Of a stretch of 64,000 nt of DNA, positions 8,078 through 16,188 are shown one piece after another. Each line of letters opens with the position of its first letter. The stretch's first letter is position 1. A program made the translations under genes and the position numbers. Origin of the DNA: Pseudanabaena minima (GTDB taxonomy: Bacteria > Cyanobacteriota > Cyanobacteriia > Pseudanabaenales > Pseudanabaenaceae); NCBI RefSeq assembly GCF_051131155.1, contig NZ_CP159508.1, positions 2,418,001 to 2,482,000 of the forward strand. The letters run 5' to 3'. The notes below the pieces were generated by a model. It had not been told where the DNA came from and made no database searches. It saw nothing but the letters and a program-made list of their open reading frames with translations.

Positions 8078-8275
8078 TCACGCATGGTAATTTGCCTGTC
8101 TTACTGCTTCAACTTCATTAGTAATATCTTCTAAACTAAGTTCATCAGTTTGAACTGAATTCAAAAACTTCTTGAATCTAAGAGAAAATATGTCTTCTTT
8201 GAGCAATTTTAATAAGTTGATTTTTTCTTCTACATTACATTGAGAAATTTGGGCATAGTGAAGTATCAGCACCAT
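8078..8275 (-). CDS. Small antitoxin-like protein, possibly decayed
   Basis: A 65-residue frame with NVEEKINLLKLLKEDIF and a C-terminal LSLEDITNEVEAVRQANY. The latter resembles the tails of small cyanobacterial proteins paired with PIN/RelE-type toxins (SLEDI..EVE.VR..RY), by memory only. It overlaps the end of the pentapeptide fragment by 41 bp in another frame, and no toxin gene follows. The chosen ATG (8275) is arbitrary; upstream codons belong to the pentapeptide fragment. It may be a remnant caught between two IS elements. Confidence 0.4.
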   Translation of the reverse strand: MVLILHYAQISQCNVEEKINLLKLLKEDIFSLRFKKFLNSVQTDELSLEDITNEVEAVRQANYHA

Positions 8276-8395
8276 TAAAGTTTGCTTCTTGATAGTTTGA
8301 ACCACGAAAATCAGTTTTTCCAAGAGACCCAATAAATATAGTTTTATCTAGTTTTGTTTTTTCAAAATTTCCCAAAGAACCAATATATATAGTTT
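8235..8395 (-). pseudogene. C-terminal remnant of pentapeptide-repeat gene
   Basis: Begins at the left end of the IS66-type element and reads on to TAA at 8235. LDKTIFIGSLGKTDFRGSNY and EANFNGAD show the five-residue A(D/N)LXX-like periodicity. It is the presumed tail of the gene whose N-terminal part lies at 9875-10432 across the IS. Most of the repeat region between the two is missing. Confidence 0.6.
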
Positions 8396-9878
8396 GTAAG
8401 AATTCAGGTAAGAATAGGGATGAGAGAGATGGAAGAAGGATCAATTAAAGCTTGACGGAAAAAATCAATGACAGATTTACCTTGAGCTTTACAAGTTTGA
8501 ATAACCGTCAATAAAGCGGCGGTATTGCGAAAACCATCCATAGAACGGGAGCCACCACAAACTTTGCGTTTGGTAACAGCAAGTCTGAGATTACGCTCGG
8601 CACGATTATTGTCAGGAGGGACATGAGGATTTTCAAGGAAATACCACCATTGAGCCGATTTCTTCTTGAGGGACTTTAATAAATTACCTGCGGCATAGCC
8701 AACTTTGGGCATCCAATCCGAGATAGCTTGGCTGACTCGTTTTTTAAAATCAATCGCCCAGTTAAAATATGGTCGAGTATCACGATTTTTTTGCCAAGTC
8801 GCGCATGATGTTCAAATGCTTCATCAATCAGCCTAATGAATATACGCCCAATTTCTTGTTGAGATTTAAGGGTTAATTTAAGTAGTGCTTTAAAGTGTCG
8901 TCTTAGGTGAGCCAGACATTTCTGTTGTCGCTCAACGGCGTAACCGTTATACACACTATAGTCGTCACTACACAATACGCCATCATAGCTTTCTCCCAAC
9001 ATTGACTCTAGTTCGGCACGACTACGAGTATCTGCACCACGATATAGCGCATAACCTTCACCACTGAATGACCATAGCCATTCTTTTACGCCTTTGACGA
9101 GCCACGGTGTTTCATCGACTTGAACTTGGGGTTGGTCTTTAATCCAATCTGCTAGCTCTTCCACTTTTGCTTCAATACTGTCTGCTACTCGCTCATTGGT
9201 GGCGGCGATGGTTCCTAGTCCGATTTCGACTAGTCCCATCTCTTTTAGCCATTCTTGCTGTTTTTTATAACTCATATGTCCATAATTCCCTAACCATACC
9301 AACATCCCTTGTAGGCTTGCTTCTAGGTCTTGTTCGCCAATCACATCTTTAGGCAATTCTCCCCACACCACTGCGCCACAGTGCTTACATTGACATTCCT
9401 GTTGCTGATATTCAACGATTTCAATTGGTTGTTCTACCAATCTTGCTGTTTGTCTGATGCTGACTCCTATCTCTGTCCATGCTTGTCCTCCGCAATTTGG
9501 ACAGCCTTCGGGCGAGAGCGTCTCAAAGCGATCTACTCGATTAAATCCTTTTCTCGTTTTTCCTTTATGTCCGAATTGTCCTCCTACTTTTTTCTTACCC
9601 TCCTCTTCTGCTATTTCTTCGACTTTTTTCTCTGACCGTTTTAATAGGTCGCTTGATGGCGGTTTTGATGAGTCTTTGCTACTTCTGTTGTTGACTGCTT
9701 TTAGGCTCTCTATTTCTTCATATATTTGCTGTGCCCATTCTTGTTGGCGCACGATTACTTCTACCAGTTCTCCTACTGGCATGTTTTCTAGTGCTTCTCG
9801 TTCATATTGTGGTGGTTCTTTCATCCCTTTACTTTAACCACTTTGACTCTTTTGTCAATTTCTTACCTGATTCTTTAC
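8396..9878 (-). mobile_element. IS66-family element (ISBst12-like, tnpC only)
   Basis: Terminal inverted repeats of about 19 bp: 8396-8414 begins GTAAGAATTCAGGTAAGAA, and the complement of 9860-9878 reads GTAAAGAATCAGGTAAGAA. The interior carries only tnpC, so at 1.48 kb it resembles the ISBst12 subgroup rather than full IS66 with tnpA and tnpB. No 8-bp target duplication is visible, and the disrupted host gene lacks its middle, which implies a deletion at one end after insertion. Confidence 0.82.
8404..9824 (-). pseudogene. IS66 transposase TnpC, frameshifted at A7
   Basis: The N-terminal part (from 9824) has the coiled-coil leader, the SSKDSSKPPSSD motif, a zinc-finger region (CPNCGG, CKHCG) and the catalytic region with VDETPW and LCSDDYSVYNGY. 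The C-terminal part (8404-8712) has the last catalytic Glu region NRAERNLRLAVTKRK. The frames change at a run of seven A (minus strand, about 8785-8792): one extra A would restore LGKKNRDTRPYFNWAIDFKK and the IS66 C-terminus. Either a one-base deletion killed it, or slippage at the A run makes some full-length enzyme. Confidence 0.85.
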
Positions 9879-10432
9879 CTACAGATTACGATTAATGCTG
9901 CTTGAATATCATTTGTTACTGTGTAAATATCCTCTTCTTCTGTTTGATTTTCTTCTTCCTGAACCTGTGGTTTAAATACTGATTTACCCTGTATTGATTG
10001 ATCTCTAATATAAGACACCAAAAGTTCCATAACTATCCAGTGTTCTTCTGGATAAATTTGAGCAACTTGTTCTAACGCAAAGATCCCTCCAACTCTAACA
10101 CCTAATTTATCATTGCCTAGCTGATCAACAGCTTTAGAAAATCTTTCAGCAATTTGTTTTTTATCTAATATTACTAAGTTTTGCCATGCAGTGTATGCAG
10201 TAACAAAGAAAAATATACCACTAGCTAATTGAAACAAAGAACTATTTAGTGTGTTTTGTAAAGTGATTGAGTCACGTCTTATTGCAATGTAATCTTTAGG
10301 CTCAATTGAATTTTTTACTGATTCTACTTGTTTTTTAAAAGATTCTAACTGCTGTTGTTGATTAAACCAGTAAGCTCCTATAAGAACTATGATGATGAGT
10401 CCTAATGGAACAAAACCCTTGAACTTAGGCAT
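9875..10432 (-). pseudogene. N-terminal part of pentapeptide-repeat membrane protein, cut by IS66
   Basis: An N-terminal membrane helix (LGLIIIVLIGAYWF), a coiled region, a second helix (SGIFFFVTAYTAW) and then KKQIAERFSKAVDQLGNDKL and VRVGGIFALEQVAQIYPEEHW. This is the conserved lead-in of cyanobacterial membrane-anchored pentapeptide proteins, which normally continue after TNDIQAALIVI with GRR and pentapeptides. Here the frame stops 3 codons later at the IS66 end. Start ATG at 10432 with GGAGAG just upstream. Confidence 0.75.
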
Positions 10433-10509
10433 ATCTTTTTCTCTCCAAAAGCAATCAAAAAATATAGTAGGGGATGTTACTAATGCCCCCTATTTGGTTA
10501 TACACTGAA

Positions 10510-11691
10510 TCAACCTTTTACACAGACAATCTGCTTCAAAGTCGCAACTACTTCTACTAGATCAGATTGCTGATTCATCACTTGTTCAATTGGTTTATAA
10601 GCCGCAGGAATCTCATCAATGATGCCTGTATCCTTGCGACACTCAATGCCTTGAGTTTGCTGAATTAGGTCATCTAAAGTGAATTGATCCTTCGCCTTAC
10701 TCCGCGATAACAAGCGCCCAGCCCCATGAGAACAAGAGCAATAACTTTCAGCATTACTTTTCCCTTTGACAATGAAAGACTTCGCTCCCATTGAGCCAGG
10801 GATAATACCATAATCCTCAGTTCTTGCCCTTACTGCACCTTTGCGAGTGACATAGACATCTTCTCCGAAATGAGTTTCTTTTTCTGCATAGTTATGATGA
10901 CAGTTTACAGTTAGTAAAGGCTTCACAGGCTTACCGCCGCTAGCAAACTTCTCGATGATCTTCTTAAATCTTGCCATCATGACATCGCGATTGAAACGTG
11001 CATATTCCTGCGCCCATTGCAAATCTCGCCAATAAGCTGCGAATTCAGCAGTACCCGCAATAAAATAGGCAAGATCCTTATCAGGCAAAGAATTTTCCGC
11101 TAACCGTGCAAGATTTTTGGCTGTATCGATATGTCTTTGAGCAAGCATATTGCCAATATTTCGAGAACCAGAATGCAGCATCAGCCACACCTGATTATCT
11201 GTATCTATGCAAACCTCTATGAAGTGATTACCTCCACCTAGAGAACCCATTTGTTTCATCGCTTTACCTTCTAGATGTTGAACTCCTGAATGTAATTCGC
11301 GGAATTCTCGCCATCCTTGCCAATTCAGCACTGGCTTTTCAACTTCTTTATTGTCATTAAAGCCTACGGGAATTGCGGCTTCGATTTCTAGACGAATTTG
11401 CTTAAGCTTACCCTCTAGCTGTTCGTAGCAAAATGGAGTTTTAATTGCTGCCATGCCGCAACCAATGTCTACGCCTACCGCTGCAGGTACGATCGCTTCT
11501 TTAGTGGCAATCACGGAACCAACGAGAGCGCCCTTACCGAGATGTACGTCAGGCATAAGCGCTACATGCTTAAACACAAATGGCAACGAGGCAACATTTT
11601 TTGCCATTTTGGTTTCTTCATAACCTAGATCATGATCAGCCCAAGACAAGACAGGCTTGGGTGTGGAGATATTTAACTGTTGATAAGGCAT
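10510..11691 (-). CDS. rtcB: tRNA-splicing/RNA repair ligase RtcB
   Basis: GTP- and Mn-dependent ligase joining 2',3'-cyclic phosphate (or 3'-phosphate) and 5'-OH RNA ends in the cytoplasm. The metal and guanylate-binding motifs are visible in order: MPDVHLGKG, GVDIGCGM (Mn-binding Cys), GGGNHFIEV, MLHSGSRNIG, VNCHHNYA and CSHGAGRLLSRSKA, which holds the guanylated His. The 393-residue length is in the normal range for bacterial RtcB. The ATG at 11691 (MPYQQLN) is chosen because the upstream 15 codons are written by a palindromic operator-like sequence. No RtcA or RtcR gene is near. Confidence 0.95.
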   Translation of the reverse strand: MPYQQLNISTPKPVLSWADHDLGYEETKMAKNVASLPFVFKHVALMPDVHLGKGALVGSVIATKEAIVPAAVGVDIGCGMAAIKTPFCYEQLEGKLKQIRLEIEAAIPVGFNDNKEVEKPVLNWQGWREFRELHSGVQHLEGKAMKQMGSLGGGNHFIEVCIDTDNQVWLMLHSGSRNIGNMLAQRHIDTAKNLARLAENSLPDKDLAYFIAGTAEFAAYWRDLQWAQEYARFNRDVMMARFKKIIEKFASGGKPVKPLLTVNCHHNYAEKETHFGEDVYVTRKGAVRARTEDYGIIPGSMGAKSFIVKGKSNAESYCSCSHGAGRLLSRSKAKDQFTLDDLIQQTQGIECRKDTGIIDEIPAAYKPIEQVMNQQSDLVEVVATLKQIVCVKG

Positions 11692-11700
11692 AGTCTTAAT

Positions 11701-11732
11701 TTCATATTGTAGTATACATACTACAATATGAA
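11701..11732. promoter_or_regulatory. 32-bp palindrome at rtcB promoter
   Basis: Two perfect 15-bp arms around AC, ending 9 bases before the rtcB ATG; on the rtcB strand it includes TATACT, a good -10 candidate. Its AT-rich sequence and its position in front of, not behind, a gene set it apart from the terminator-like palindromes and suggest an operator for a dimeric repressor or a 5' UTR hairpin. Confidence 0.55.
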
Positions 11733-11796
11733 ACATAATCGCGCAATAGCATTAATCCCAAAAGTTCAGGGCAGCGCTTTGCGCTTCCCTGAAATA

Positions 11797-11828
11797 AAAA
11801 AGAGATGTTGCTAAGCAACATCTCTTTT
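11797..11828. terminator. Hairpin between desA end and rtcB promoter
   Basis: A strong inverted repeat (apex GTTGCTAAGCAAC) with A and T tracts at its ends, lying 25 bp past the desA stop. A second weaker one (CAGGGCAGCGCTTTGCGCTTCCCTG-like, about 11766-11791) adjoins it. Confidence 0.6.
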
Positions 11829-11852
11829 CTTTAGGATTAAAGTTAATGCTAG

Positions 11853-12887
11853 CTAAACTGATTTAGCATCAGCTTCAGCAAAGGTTTTATAGCATTTCTC
11901 AGAATCATAGATATGGCAGCGATCGCCAATATCCTTCATCAATTCCCAAGAAAACTTAGTCTTATACATATACTGTCCCCAATTCTCATCAAGAGACTTG
12001 TGCGCTAGACGCAAGTTATACGAAGGAATACCAGTAGAAACGTGGTGAGGCACATGCACATTAATATCGTGACATAGCCATTCTACCCAAGCAGGATAGT
12101 CGCAATGGACAGTTCCTGTTAGCTGATCGGTAGCAGCGTGCCATTTATCCTTATCTTTAAACTGGATATCTGGCATCGTGTGATGAACAATCGTGAATGT
12201 ACTCATCCAAAAGTGATAAACCAACCAAGGCATCAAAAAGTAATTGATAAATCCTAAGAAACCAGTAGTGTAAATCAAAACTGGAAAGGCGATCGCTGCA
12301 AAAACGATAACCAAACGATAGGAAAACTTAACTTGCTCACGCTGACGCTCAGGATAAAGACTGGCATCAAAATGCAAATTTGCCCAGTGAATAATTGAAC
12401 CTATCCACCAAAAGCGAGTACGGATTAGGCGATATACCCCAGAAATTAAACCTTTCCCATCTTCATATTCTTCAACGGTGAAAGGATACCAAGCATTGTC
12501 CTCGCCCATCTTATTGGTATGTAGATGATGGTGATCATGCTTGAAGCGCCAACCGTGAAAAGGAAAAATCAATGGTAGGAAAGCGATATGTCCTACAAGA
12601 TCGTTAACCCAAATTTTATTGGAGAAGGAACGATGTCCACAGTCATGACCAATTACGAACCAGCCAGTTAGAGCCGTACCCGTAAAAATCCAAGCGAATG
12701 GCAATAAATACCAAGGAGAAAAAGCAATGCTGGCATAGCCAAGCGCGGCGGTCGTTAAGGAAAACAACACACTTAACCAAGCTCTGAGAGGTTTTTTCTC
12801 AAAGTATTCAGTAGGGATGGTTTTGATGATGTCGCGGAGGGTGGTCTCAGGGGTAAGAGTGTGTGAGGAGTTTTGTATGGCAACCAC
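11853..12887 (-). CDS. desA: Delta12 (omega-6) acyl-lipid desaturase
   Basis: Membrane di-iron desaturase converting oleoyl to linoleoyl chains of membrane lipids using reduced ferredoxin. Three histidine boxes are visible: HDCGH (81-85), HDHHH (117-121) and HVPHH near residue 285. Hydrophobic spans lie at about 38-80 and 190-240. The 344-residue length fits DesA. It starts at the ATG at 12887, overlapping the stop of a 60-codon gene by one base, so the two are probably cotranscribed. The family is temperature-regulated in other cyanobacteria; nothing here shows that directly. Confidence 0.93.
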   Translation of the reverse strand: MVAIQNSSHTLTPETTLRDIIKTIPTEYFEKKPLRAWLSVLFSLTTAALGYASIAFSPWYLLPFAWIFTGTALTGWFVIGHDCGHRSFSNKIWVNDLVGHIAFLPLIFPFHGWRFKHDHHHLHTNKMGEDNAWYPFTVEEYEDGKGLISGVYRLIRTRFWWIGSIIHWANLHFDASLYPERQREQVKFSYRLVIVFAAIAFPVLIYTTGFLGFINYFLMPWLVYHFWMSTFTIVHHTMPDIQFKDKDKWHAATDQLTGTVHCDYPAWVEWLCHDINVHVPHHVSTGIPSYNLRLAHKSLDENWGQYMYKTKFSWELMKDIGDRCHIYDSEKCYKTFAEADAKSV

Positions 12888-13069
12888 TACTGAGCACTCC
12901 CTACTGCGGTCAGGCGTTGACGGCTCAAGCTTTGTAATTGCTGGAAAAGAACATCGATATCAGATTGCAATTCCGCCAGTTCGGCTTGAACTTCTTCGGA
13001 ATATAACTTTTTAGCGGTTACGTTCAATGTAGAAATCTCTTTAGTTAGGGCTTCAGTTTGTTTGCTCAT
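12887..13069 (-). CDS. Small coiled-coil protein upstream of desA
   Basis: Sixty residues, heptad-like and highly charged (EVQAELAELQSDIDVLFQQL), with no membrane segment. Not recognised. Its stop shares a base with the desA start, implying translational coupling. A GGAAG sequence lies a few bases before its ATG. Codon use looks normal. Confidence 0.6.
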   Translation of the reverse strand: MSKQTEALTKEISTLNVTAKKLYSEEVQAELAELQSDIDVLFQQLQSLSRQRLTAVGSAQ

Positions 13070-13283
13070 ACTTCCTTTAAAACGCTTTTAAAACGTTGCG
13101 ATCACACCACAAAAATATTTATGCCTCAGATTCTAGCTTATGTCATGTGTATTTTTGTATACCCATAAACATATCTAATGAGTAATTATACGGATCGGAA
13201 TTTCACTAACTGTCACTTAGCGCACAGACAATGGGACTTAAGCCTATTGTTCCCTAGCTATAAAGGTAAGACTGCACCTTGAC

Positions 13284-13700
13284 CTATTTAGTTTCATATT
13301 TTGTGCCAAGGGGGGTATCAGCAAAGAGGATGGGCGCGATCGCGGCGGCTGATCCGAGCCGATCATCGGCATATTCTTCGAGGCTATAGTACTGATCCAT
13401 GCGATCGCATAGTCCTTCTGGACTTAAGCTCTGAATATTATGGCTAATGATGTAGCTTTGAGCCGCAGAGCCACGAAAGGCGGCAAAGGCTTCTTCACAA
13501 TAGGCTTGCTTAGAATCTTTAGAAGCCGCAATCCAGTCTGAGCCATGCATATTACCACTGAGAATTGGTTGACCATTAGCGGGGATCACAGGACGACGTT
13601 CAGCAGCGATCGCTTGATAGGGTGCGATCAAAATGGTAAAGAGCATGACTACAACTAAAACAAGTCTTTGAAGAACATGAAAATTAAAAATTTGAATCAT
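13284..13700 (-). CDS. Secreted or periplasmic hypothetical protein
   Basis: 138 residues with a clear signal peptide (LVLVVVMLFTILIAPYQAIA, likely cleavage after AIA at about residue 32). The mature part has two Cys (AYCEEAF and EGLCDRM) that could form a disulphide, and no recognised domain. Its 214-bp upstream gap holds only a weak hairpin. Function unknown. Confidence 0.65.
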   Translation of the reverse strand: MIQIFNFHVLQRLVLVVVMLFTILIAPYQAIAAERRPVIPANGQPILSGNMHGSDWIAASKDSKQAYCEEAFAAFRGSAAQSYIISHNIQSLSPEGLCDRMDQYYSLEEYADDRLGSAAAIAPILFADTPLGTKYETK

Positions 13701-13947
13701 AATTTACTCGAAGTCTGGCTAAAAAGTCGTTAAGGTTTGATAACATTTCCTGATTAATCGCACTAAACATATCAAAATAGTAAGCGTAATATTATCGAAT
13801 AGGTTGTATTGTCTGATCTCTGGGGATTTTTTAGCTTCTTGATAAATCCTCCTCCCTGATCATTTCGTTAAACTCATGTTGTTTACGATACAGAAAAAAT
13901 TCACCTCTCCTAGTTCATCAAATTTACTAAATTTTCTAGCCCGCCAA

Positions 13948-14217
13948 ATGTCCGAACACTATCTAAATCATCCTACTTTTGGCTTGCTATCTCGCTTATG
14001 TAGGGTAGATGAGTTTCGTAGTTTGTTTACCACTCTCTACGCTCAAAGGTTGTTTTTCCTAATTACTACTGGTCCTGACGGTGTTCAGTTTGAGCCTGTC
14101 TCACGAGCAGATGCGAAGCTCATGGTCGAAAACCAAATGCGATCGCTGCGGCGTGGTGGCACTGATACGGATCAAAAAAACTTACAGCACATATACAAGC
14201 GAACTTTTTCCCAATGA
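13948..14217 (+). CDS. pipX: PII-interacting protein X
   Basis: Small adaptor that binds PII (GlnB) or the nitrogen regulator NtcA depending on 2-oxoglutarate and energy status. Recognised from YLNHPTFGLLSRLC, the Tudor-like LFTTLYAQRLFFLITT, EPVSRADAKLMVENQMRSLR and the C-terminal helices. The ATG at 13948 (MSEHYLNHP) gives 89 residues, the usual length; the longer frame from 13876 adds 24 unrelated residues. It overlaps ispE by 4 bases (ATGA), so the two are coupled. Confidence 0.93.
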   Translation: MSEHYLNHPTFGLLSRLCRVDEFRSLFTTLYAQRLFFLITTGPDGVQFEPVSRADAKLMVENQMRSLRRGGTDTDQKNLQHIYKRTFSQ

Positions 14218-15122
14218 CCTCGCGTATTTCTCTCAAAGCTGCCGCAAAAATTAATCTCTATCTGGAGATTACGGGGAATCGTATTGATGGGTATCACGAT
14301 CTAGTGATGATTTTGCAGAGTATTGATCTATGTGATCGCGTTGATATTCGTAAAATCGGTACAGATGAAATTCAAATCCTTTGTACTAACCCTGAAGTAC
14401 CTTGCGATCGCTCTAATCTGGCTTATAAAGCTGCTGCTTTGATGCAGAGCCTCTATCCAGAGATTGGGGGCATGGAGATCTCGATTGACAAGCGAATTCC
14501 GATGGGAGCTGGTTTAGCTGGTGGTTCAGCCAATGCCGCCGCAGTTTTTGTGGGGATTGATCGCCTTTGGGATTTGGGACTCACCCAGTCACAGCTTTGT
14601 GATTTTGCGGCTCAGTTAGGTTCTGATATTCCTTTCTGTGTTTCTGGTGGCACTGCTTTAGCGACAGGTCGTGGCGAAGTACTTTCACCTTTGCCCGATC
14701 TCATTGATTTGGTCTTAGTGATTTGCAAACCACGTCAGATTGCGATCGCGACTGCATGGGCTTATCAAACTTTCCGCAAGCAAGAGTTGCTTGCCACGAG
14801 TCAAGTCAAAAATCAAAATCTCTCTAGTCAAATAGTGGCAGCGATTGCTTCTGGTGGTGAGTCTGCACCTCATAAAATCGGGCGCTTACTTTACAACGAT
14901 CTTGAGCGAGTAGTATTGCCTGAGTATCCTGCAATTGCTGAACTAAAAAATAAATTGCTAGATCAAGAATGTCTTGGTGCAATGATGTCTGGTTCAGGCT
15001 CAACAGTATTTGCGATCGCGCCCGATCTAGATCGCGCTCAGCAAATTGCTGAGGCTGTAAGAACCGATGACATTGATGTATGGGTGGTAAAGAGCTTAGT
15101 TAGATCGATCTTTGATGCTTGA
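14214..15122 (+). CDS. ispE: 4-diphosphocytidyl-2-C-methyl-D-erythritol kinase
   Basis: GHMP-family kinase, fourth step of the MEP isoprenoid pathway, feeding carotenoids and phytol. AAAKINLYLEI (substrate Lys), the ATP-binding loop PMGAGLAGGSANAAA (about residues 96-110), DIPFCVSGGTALATGRGE and MMSGSGSTVFA are all in place. 302 residues, normal. Cotranscribed with pipX through the ATGA overlap. The stop codon lies at the start of a perfect palindrome. Confidence 0.96.
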   Translation: MTSRISLKAAAKINLYLEITGNRIDGYHDLVMILQSIDLCDRVDIRKIGTDEIQILCTNPEVPCDRSNLAYKAAALMQSLYPEIGGMEISIDKRIPMGAGLAGGSANAAAVFVGIDRLWDLGLTQSQLCDFAAQLGSDIPFCVSGGTALATGRGEVLSPLPDLIDLVLVICKPRQIAIATAWAYQTFRKQELLATSQVKNQNLSSQIVAAIASGGESAPHKIGRLLYNDLERVVLPEYPAIAELKNKLLDQECLGAMMSGSGSTVFAIAPDLDRAQQIAEAVRTDDIDVWVVKSLVRSIFDA

Positions 15123-15158
15123 TCACAGCAAAGGGGCTTAAGCCCCTTTGCTGTGATC
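15121..15158. terminator. Perfect 38-bp palindrome between convergent genes
   Basis: Nineteen-base perfect arms with no unpaired centre, between ispE (+) and the Crp-family gene (-). It can end transcription from both sides. Confidence 0.75.
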
Positions 15159-15166
15159 GCTGGGTT

Positions 15167-15847
15167 TTAATCGCTGGTATCTTGCAAGTGATCGCGATCT
15201 AATAACTCAATCTGTGAACCATTAATGGCAATTAATCCTTCACTACTAAGGCGATAAAAAGCCCTAGATAGGGTGGCTGGAATAGTTCCTAAAGTTGCGG
15301 CTAATTGAGTTTTGGTGACATCTAGAGTAATCACATTAGCGCCAAATTCGCGATCGCTCAAAGCCAATAAATAGGACGCTAATCGTTGTGGTACATCTTT
15401 GCAAGAGAGTTCTTCAACCATGTGCGCGAGTTTGCGTGAGTGGTTTGCCATACTCATCAACATATTGATGGCGATCGCAGGATATTGGTGCAGTAAATCG
15501 AGAAAGGGAAGTCGAGGAAAGAAAATTAATTCTGTGTATTCCAAAGCGATCGCCGAAGCGGGGAAAGCTTTGCCATCAAGGGCGGGGACTTCGGCAAAGT
15601 AGTCTTGCACATTCAGCAAGTGTAAGATGTGTTCCTTGCCATTAGCAGCCATTTTAAAAACTTTGACTCGTCCTGTTTGGACTATAAAAAATCCTGTTGC
15701 TTCACTATCTTGCTGGAAGATTACTTCACCCTTTTCAAATTTTTGCAGTTGAGCAATTTGAGCTAAAGGAATGATTTGCTCTGGCGATAATCCTTGAAAA
15801 ATTAGAATCGTCTGCAACCAATGGCTCAAGTCTAATTTGTTTAACAT
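15167..15847 (-). CDS. Crp/Fnr-family regulator, probable NO/redox type
   Basis: A cyclic-nucleotide-binding-like sensor domain (ILIFQGLSPEQI to about residue 130) followed by a winged HTH with TKTQLAATLGTIPATLSRAF. The Arg that binds cAMP phosphate is not obvious, and there is no Fnr-type Cys cluster, so a haem or other NO-sensing mode (Dnr/NnrR-like) is plausible. The ATG at 15847 is chosen for its GAGG ribosome site; the longer frame to 15877 lacks one. It is divergent from glbN-ric, whose promoter contains a Crp/Fnr-type palindrome. Confidence 0.85.
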   Translation of the reverse strand: MLNKLDLSHWLQTILIFQGLSPEQIIPLAQIAQLQKFEKGEVIFQQDSEATGFFIVQTGRVKVFKMAANGKEHILHLLNVQDYFAEVPALDGKAFPASAIALEYTELIFFPRLPFLDLLHQYPAIAINMLMSMANHSRKLAHMVEELSCKDVPQRLASYLLALSDREFGANVITLDVTKTQLAATLGTIPATLSRAFYRLSSEGLIAINGSQIELLDRDHLQDTSD

Positions 15848-15977
15848 TTTCCTCAATGCGATCGTTGCGTTAAACAACTATACTTCCAATCAAAAGATCA
15901 CAGATGAGATTGGGGCTTGGTCTCCAAGCCCCTACCTTTGCAAAGGTGTTCATATACTTAACACACCAAAGCGCTAA

Positions 15978-16074
15978 GCCCTCACCCCTAGCCCCTCTCC
16001 CGCAGGATAGGGGAACAAGAAATCTAATATTTCTCCCCTTCTCCTGCGGGAGAAGGGGTTGGGGGATGAGGGGT
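15978..16074. repeat. CCCTCACCCC-type palindromic repeat
   Basis: About 97 bp with inverted ends CCCTCACCCCTAGCCCCTCT and a GGGGTTGGGGGATGAGGGG-like right end. Its interior (TCTCCCGCAGG with AACAAGAAATCTAATATT) is shared with the copy inside mnmE at 26432-26526. It fills the Crp-glbN divergent gap. Confidence 0.75.
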
Positions 16075-16115
16075 GCGTCAAGATTAGTTCTAGAGTTAAG
16101 GATTTTTTTAGTTTT

Positions 16116-16129
16116 TTGACTTAAGTCAA
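16116..16129 (+). promoter_or_regulatory. FNR/DNR-type operator upstream of glbN
   Basis: TTGACTTAAGTCAA is a perfect 14-bp palindrome matching the FNR/DNR half-site pattern TTGA(C/T)-N4-(A/G)TCAA. Its centre is about 42 bases before the start expected from the -10 at 16153-16158, the class II activator position. The divergent Crp-family protein is the natural candidate regulator. Confidence 0.75.
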
Positions 16130-16152
16130 AGACTTCTCAGGTGATGTTCTCC

Positions 16153-16158
16153 TATGCT
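16153..16158 (+). promoter_or_regulatory. Putative -10 element of glbN
   Basis: TATGCT, positioned so that a start at about 16164 puts the operator centre near -42. It supports translation from the ATG at 16189 rather than the earlier in-frame GTG/ATG at 16141-16146. Confidence 0.5.
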
Positions 16159-16188
16159 ATCGACAACAGATTAGATAACGAATTGCAT

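Noticed and set aside
9457..9837. A 126-codon plus-strand frame and similar frames opposite mnmE, ABC-F, IS66 and the kinases
   Set aside because: They mirror real genes on the other strand and have no family resemblance or ribosome sites.
4850..10510. Attachment-site duplication of the tRNA-Leu 3' end
   Set aside because: No second copy of the T-arm/acceptor sequence was found before rtcB.
12850..12875. The exact core motif ACTCCTCACAC of the cyanobacterial sRNA Yfr1, on the minus strand
   Set aside because: It lies within the first codons of desA (QNSSHT) and lacks the two flanking stem-loops of Yfr1, so it is a chance coding match.
16141..16188. Upstream start for glbN adding 16 residues
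   Set aside because: The family begins at MTTLFEKLGG, and the upstream codons overlap the predicted -10 element and start site.
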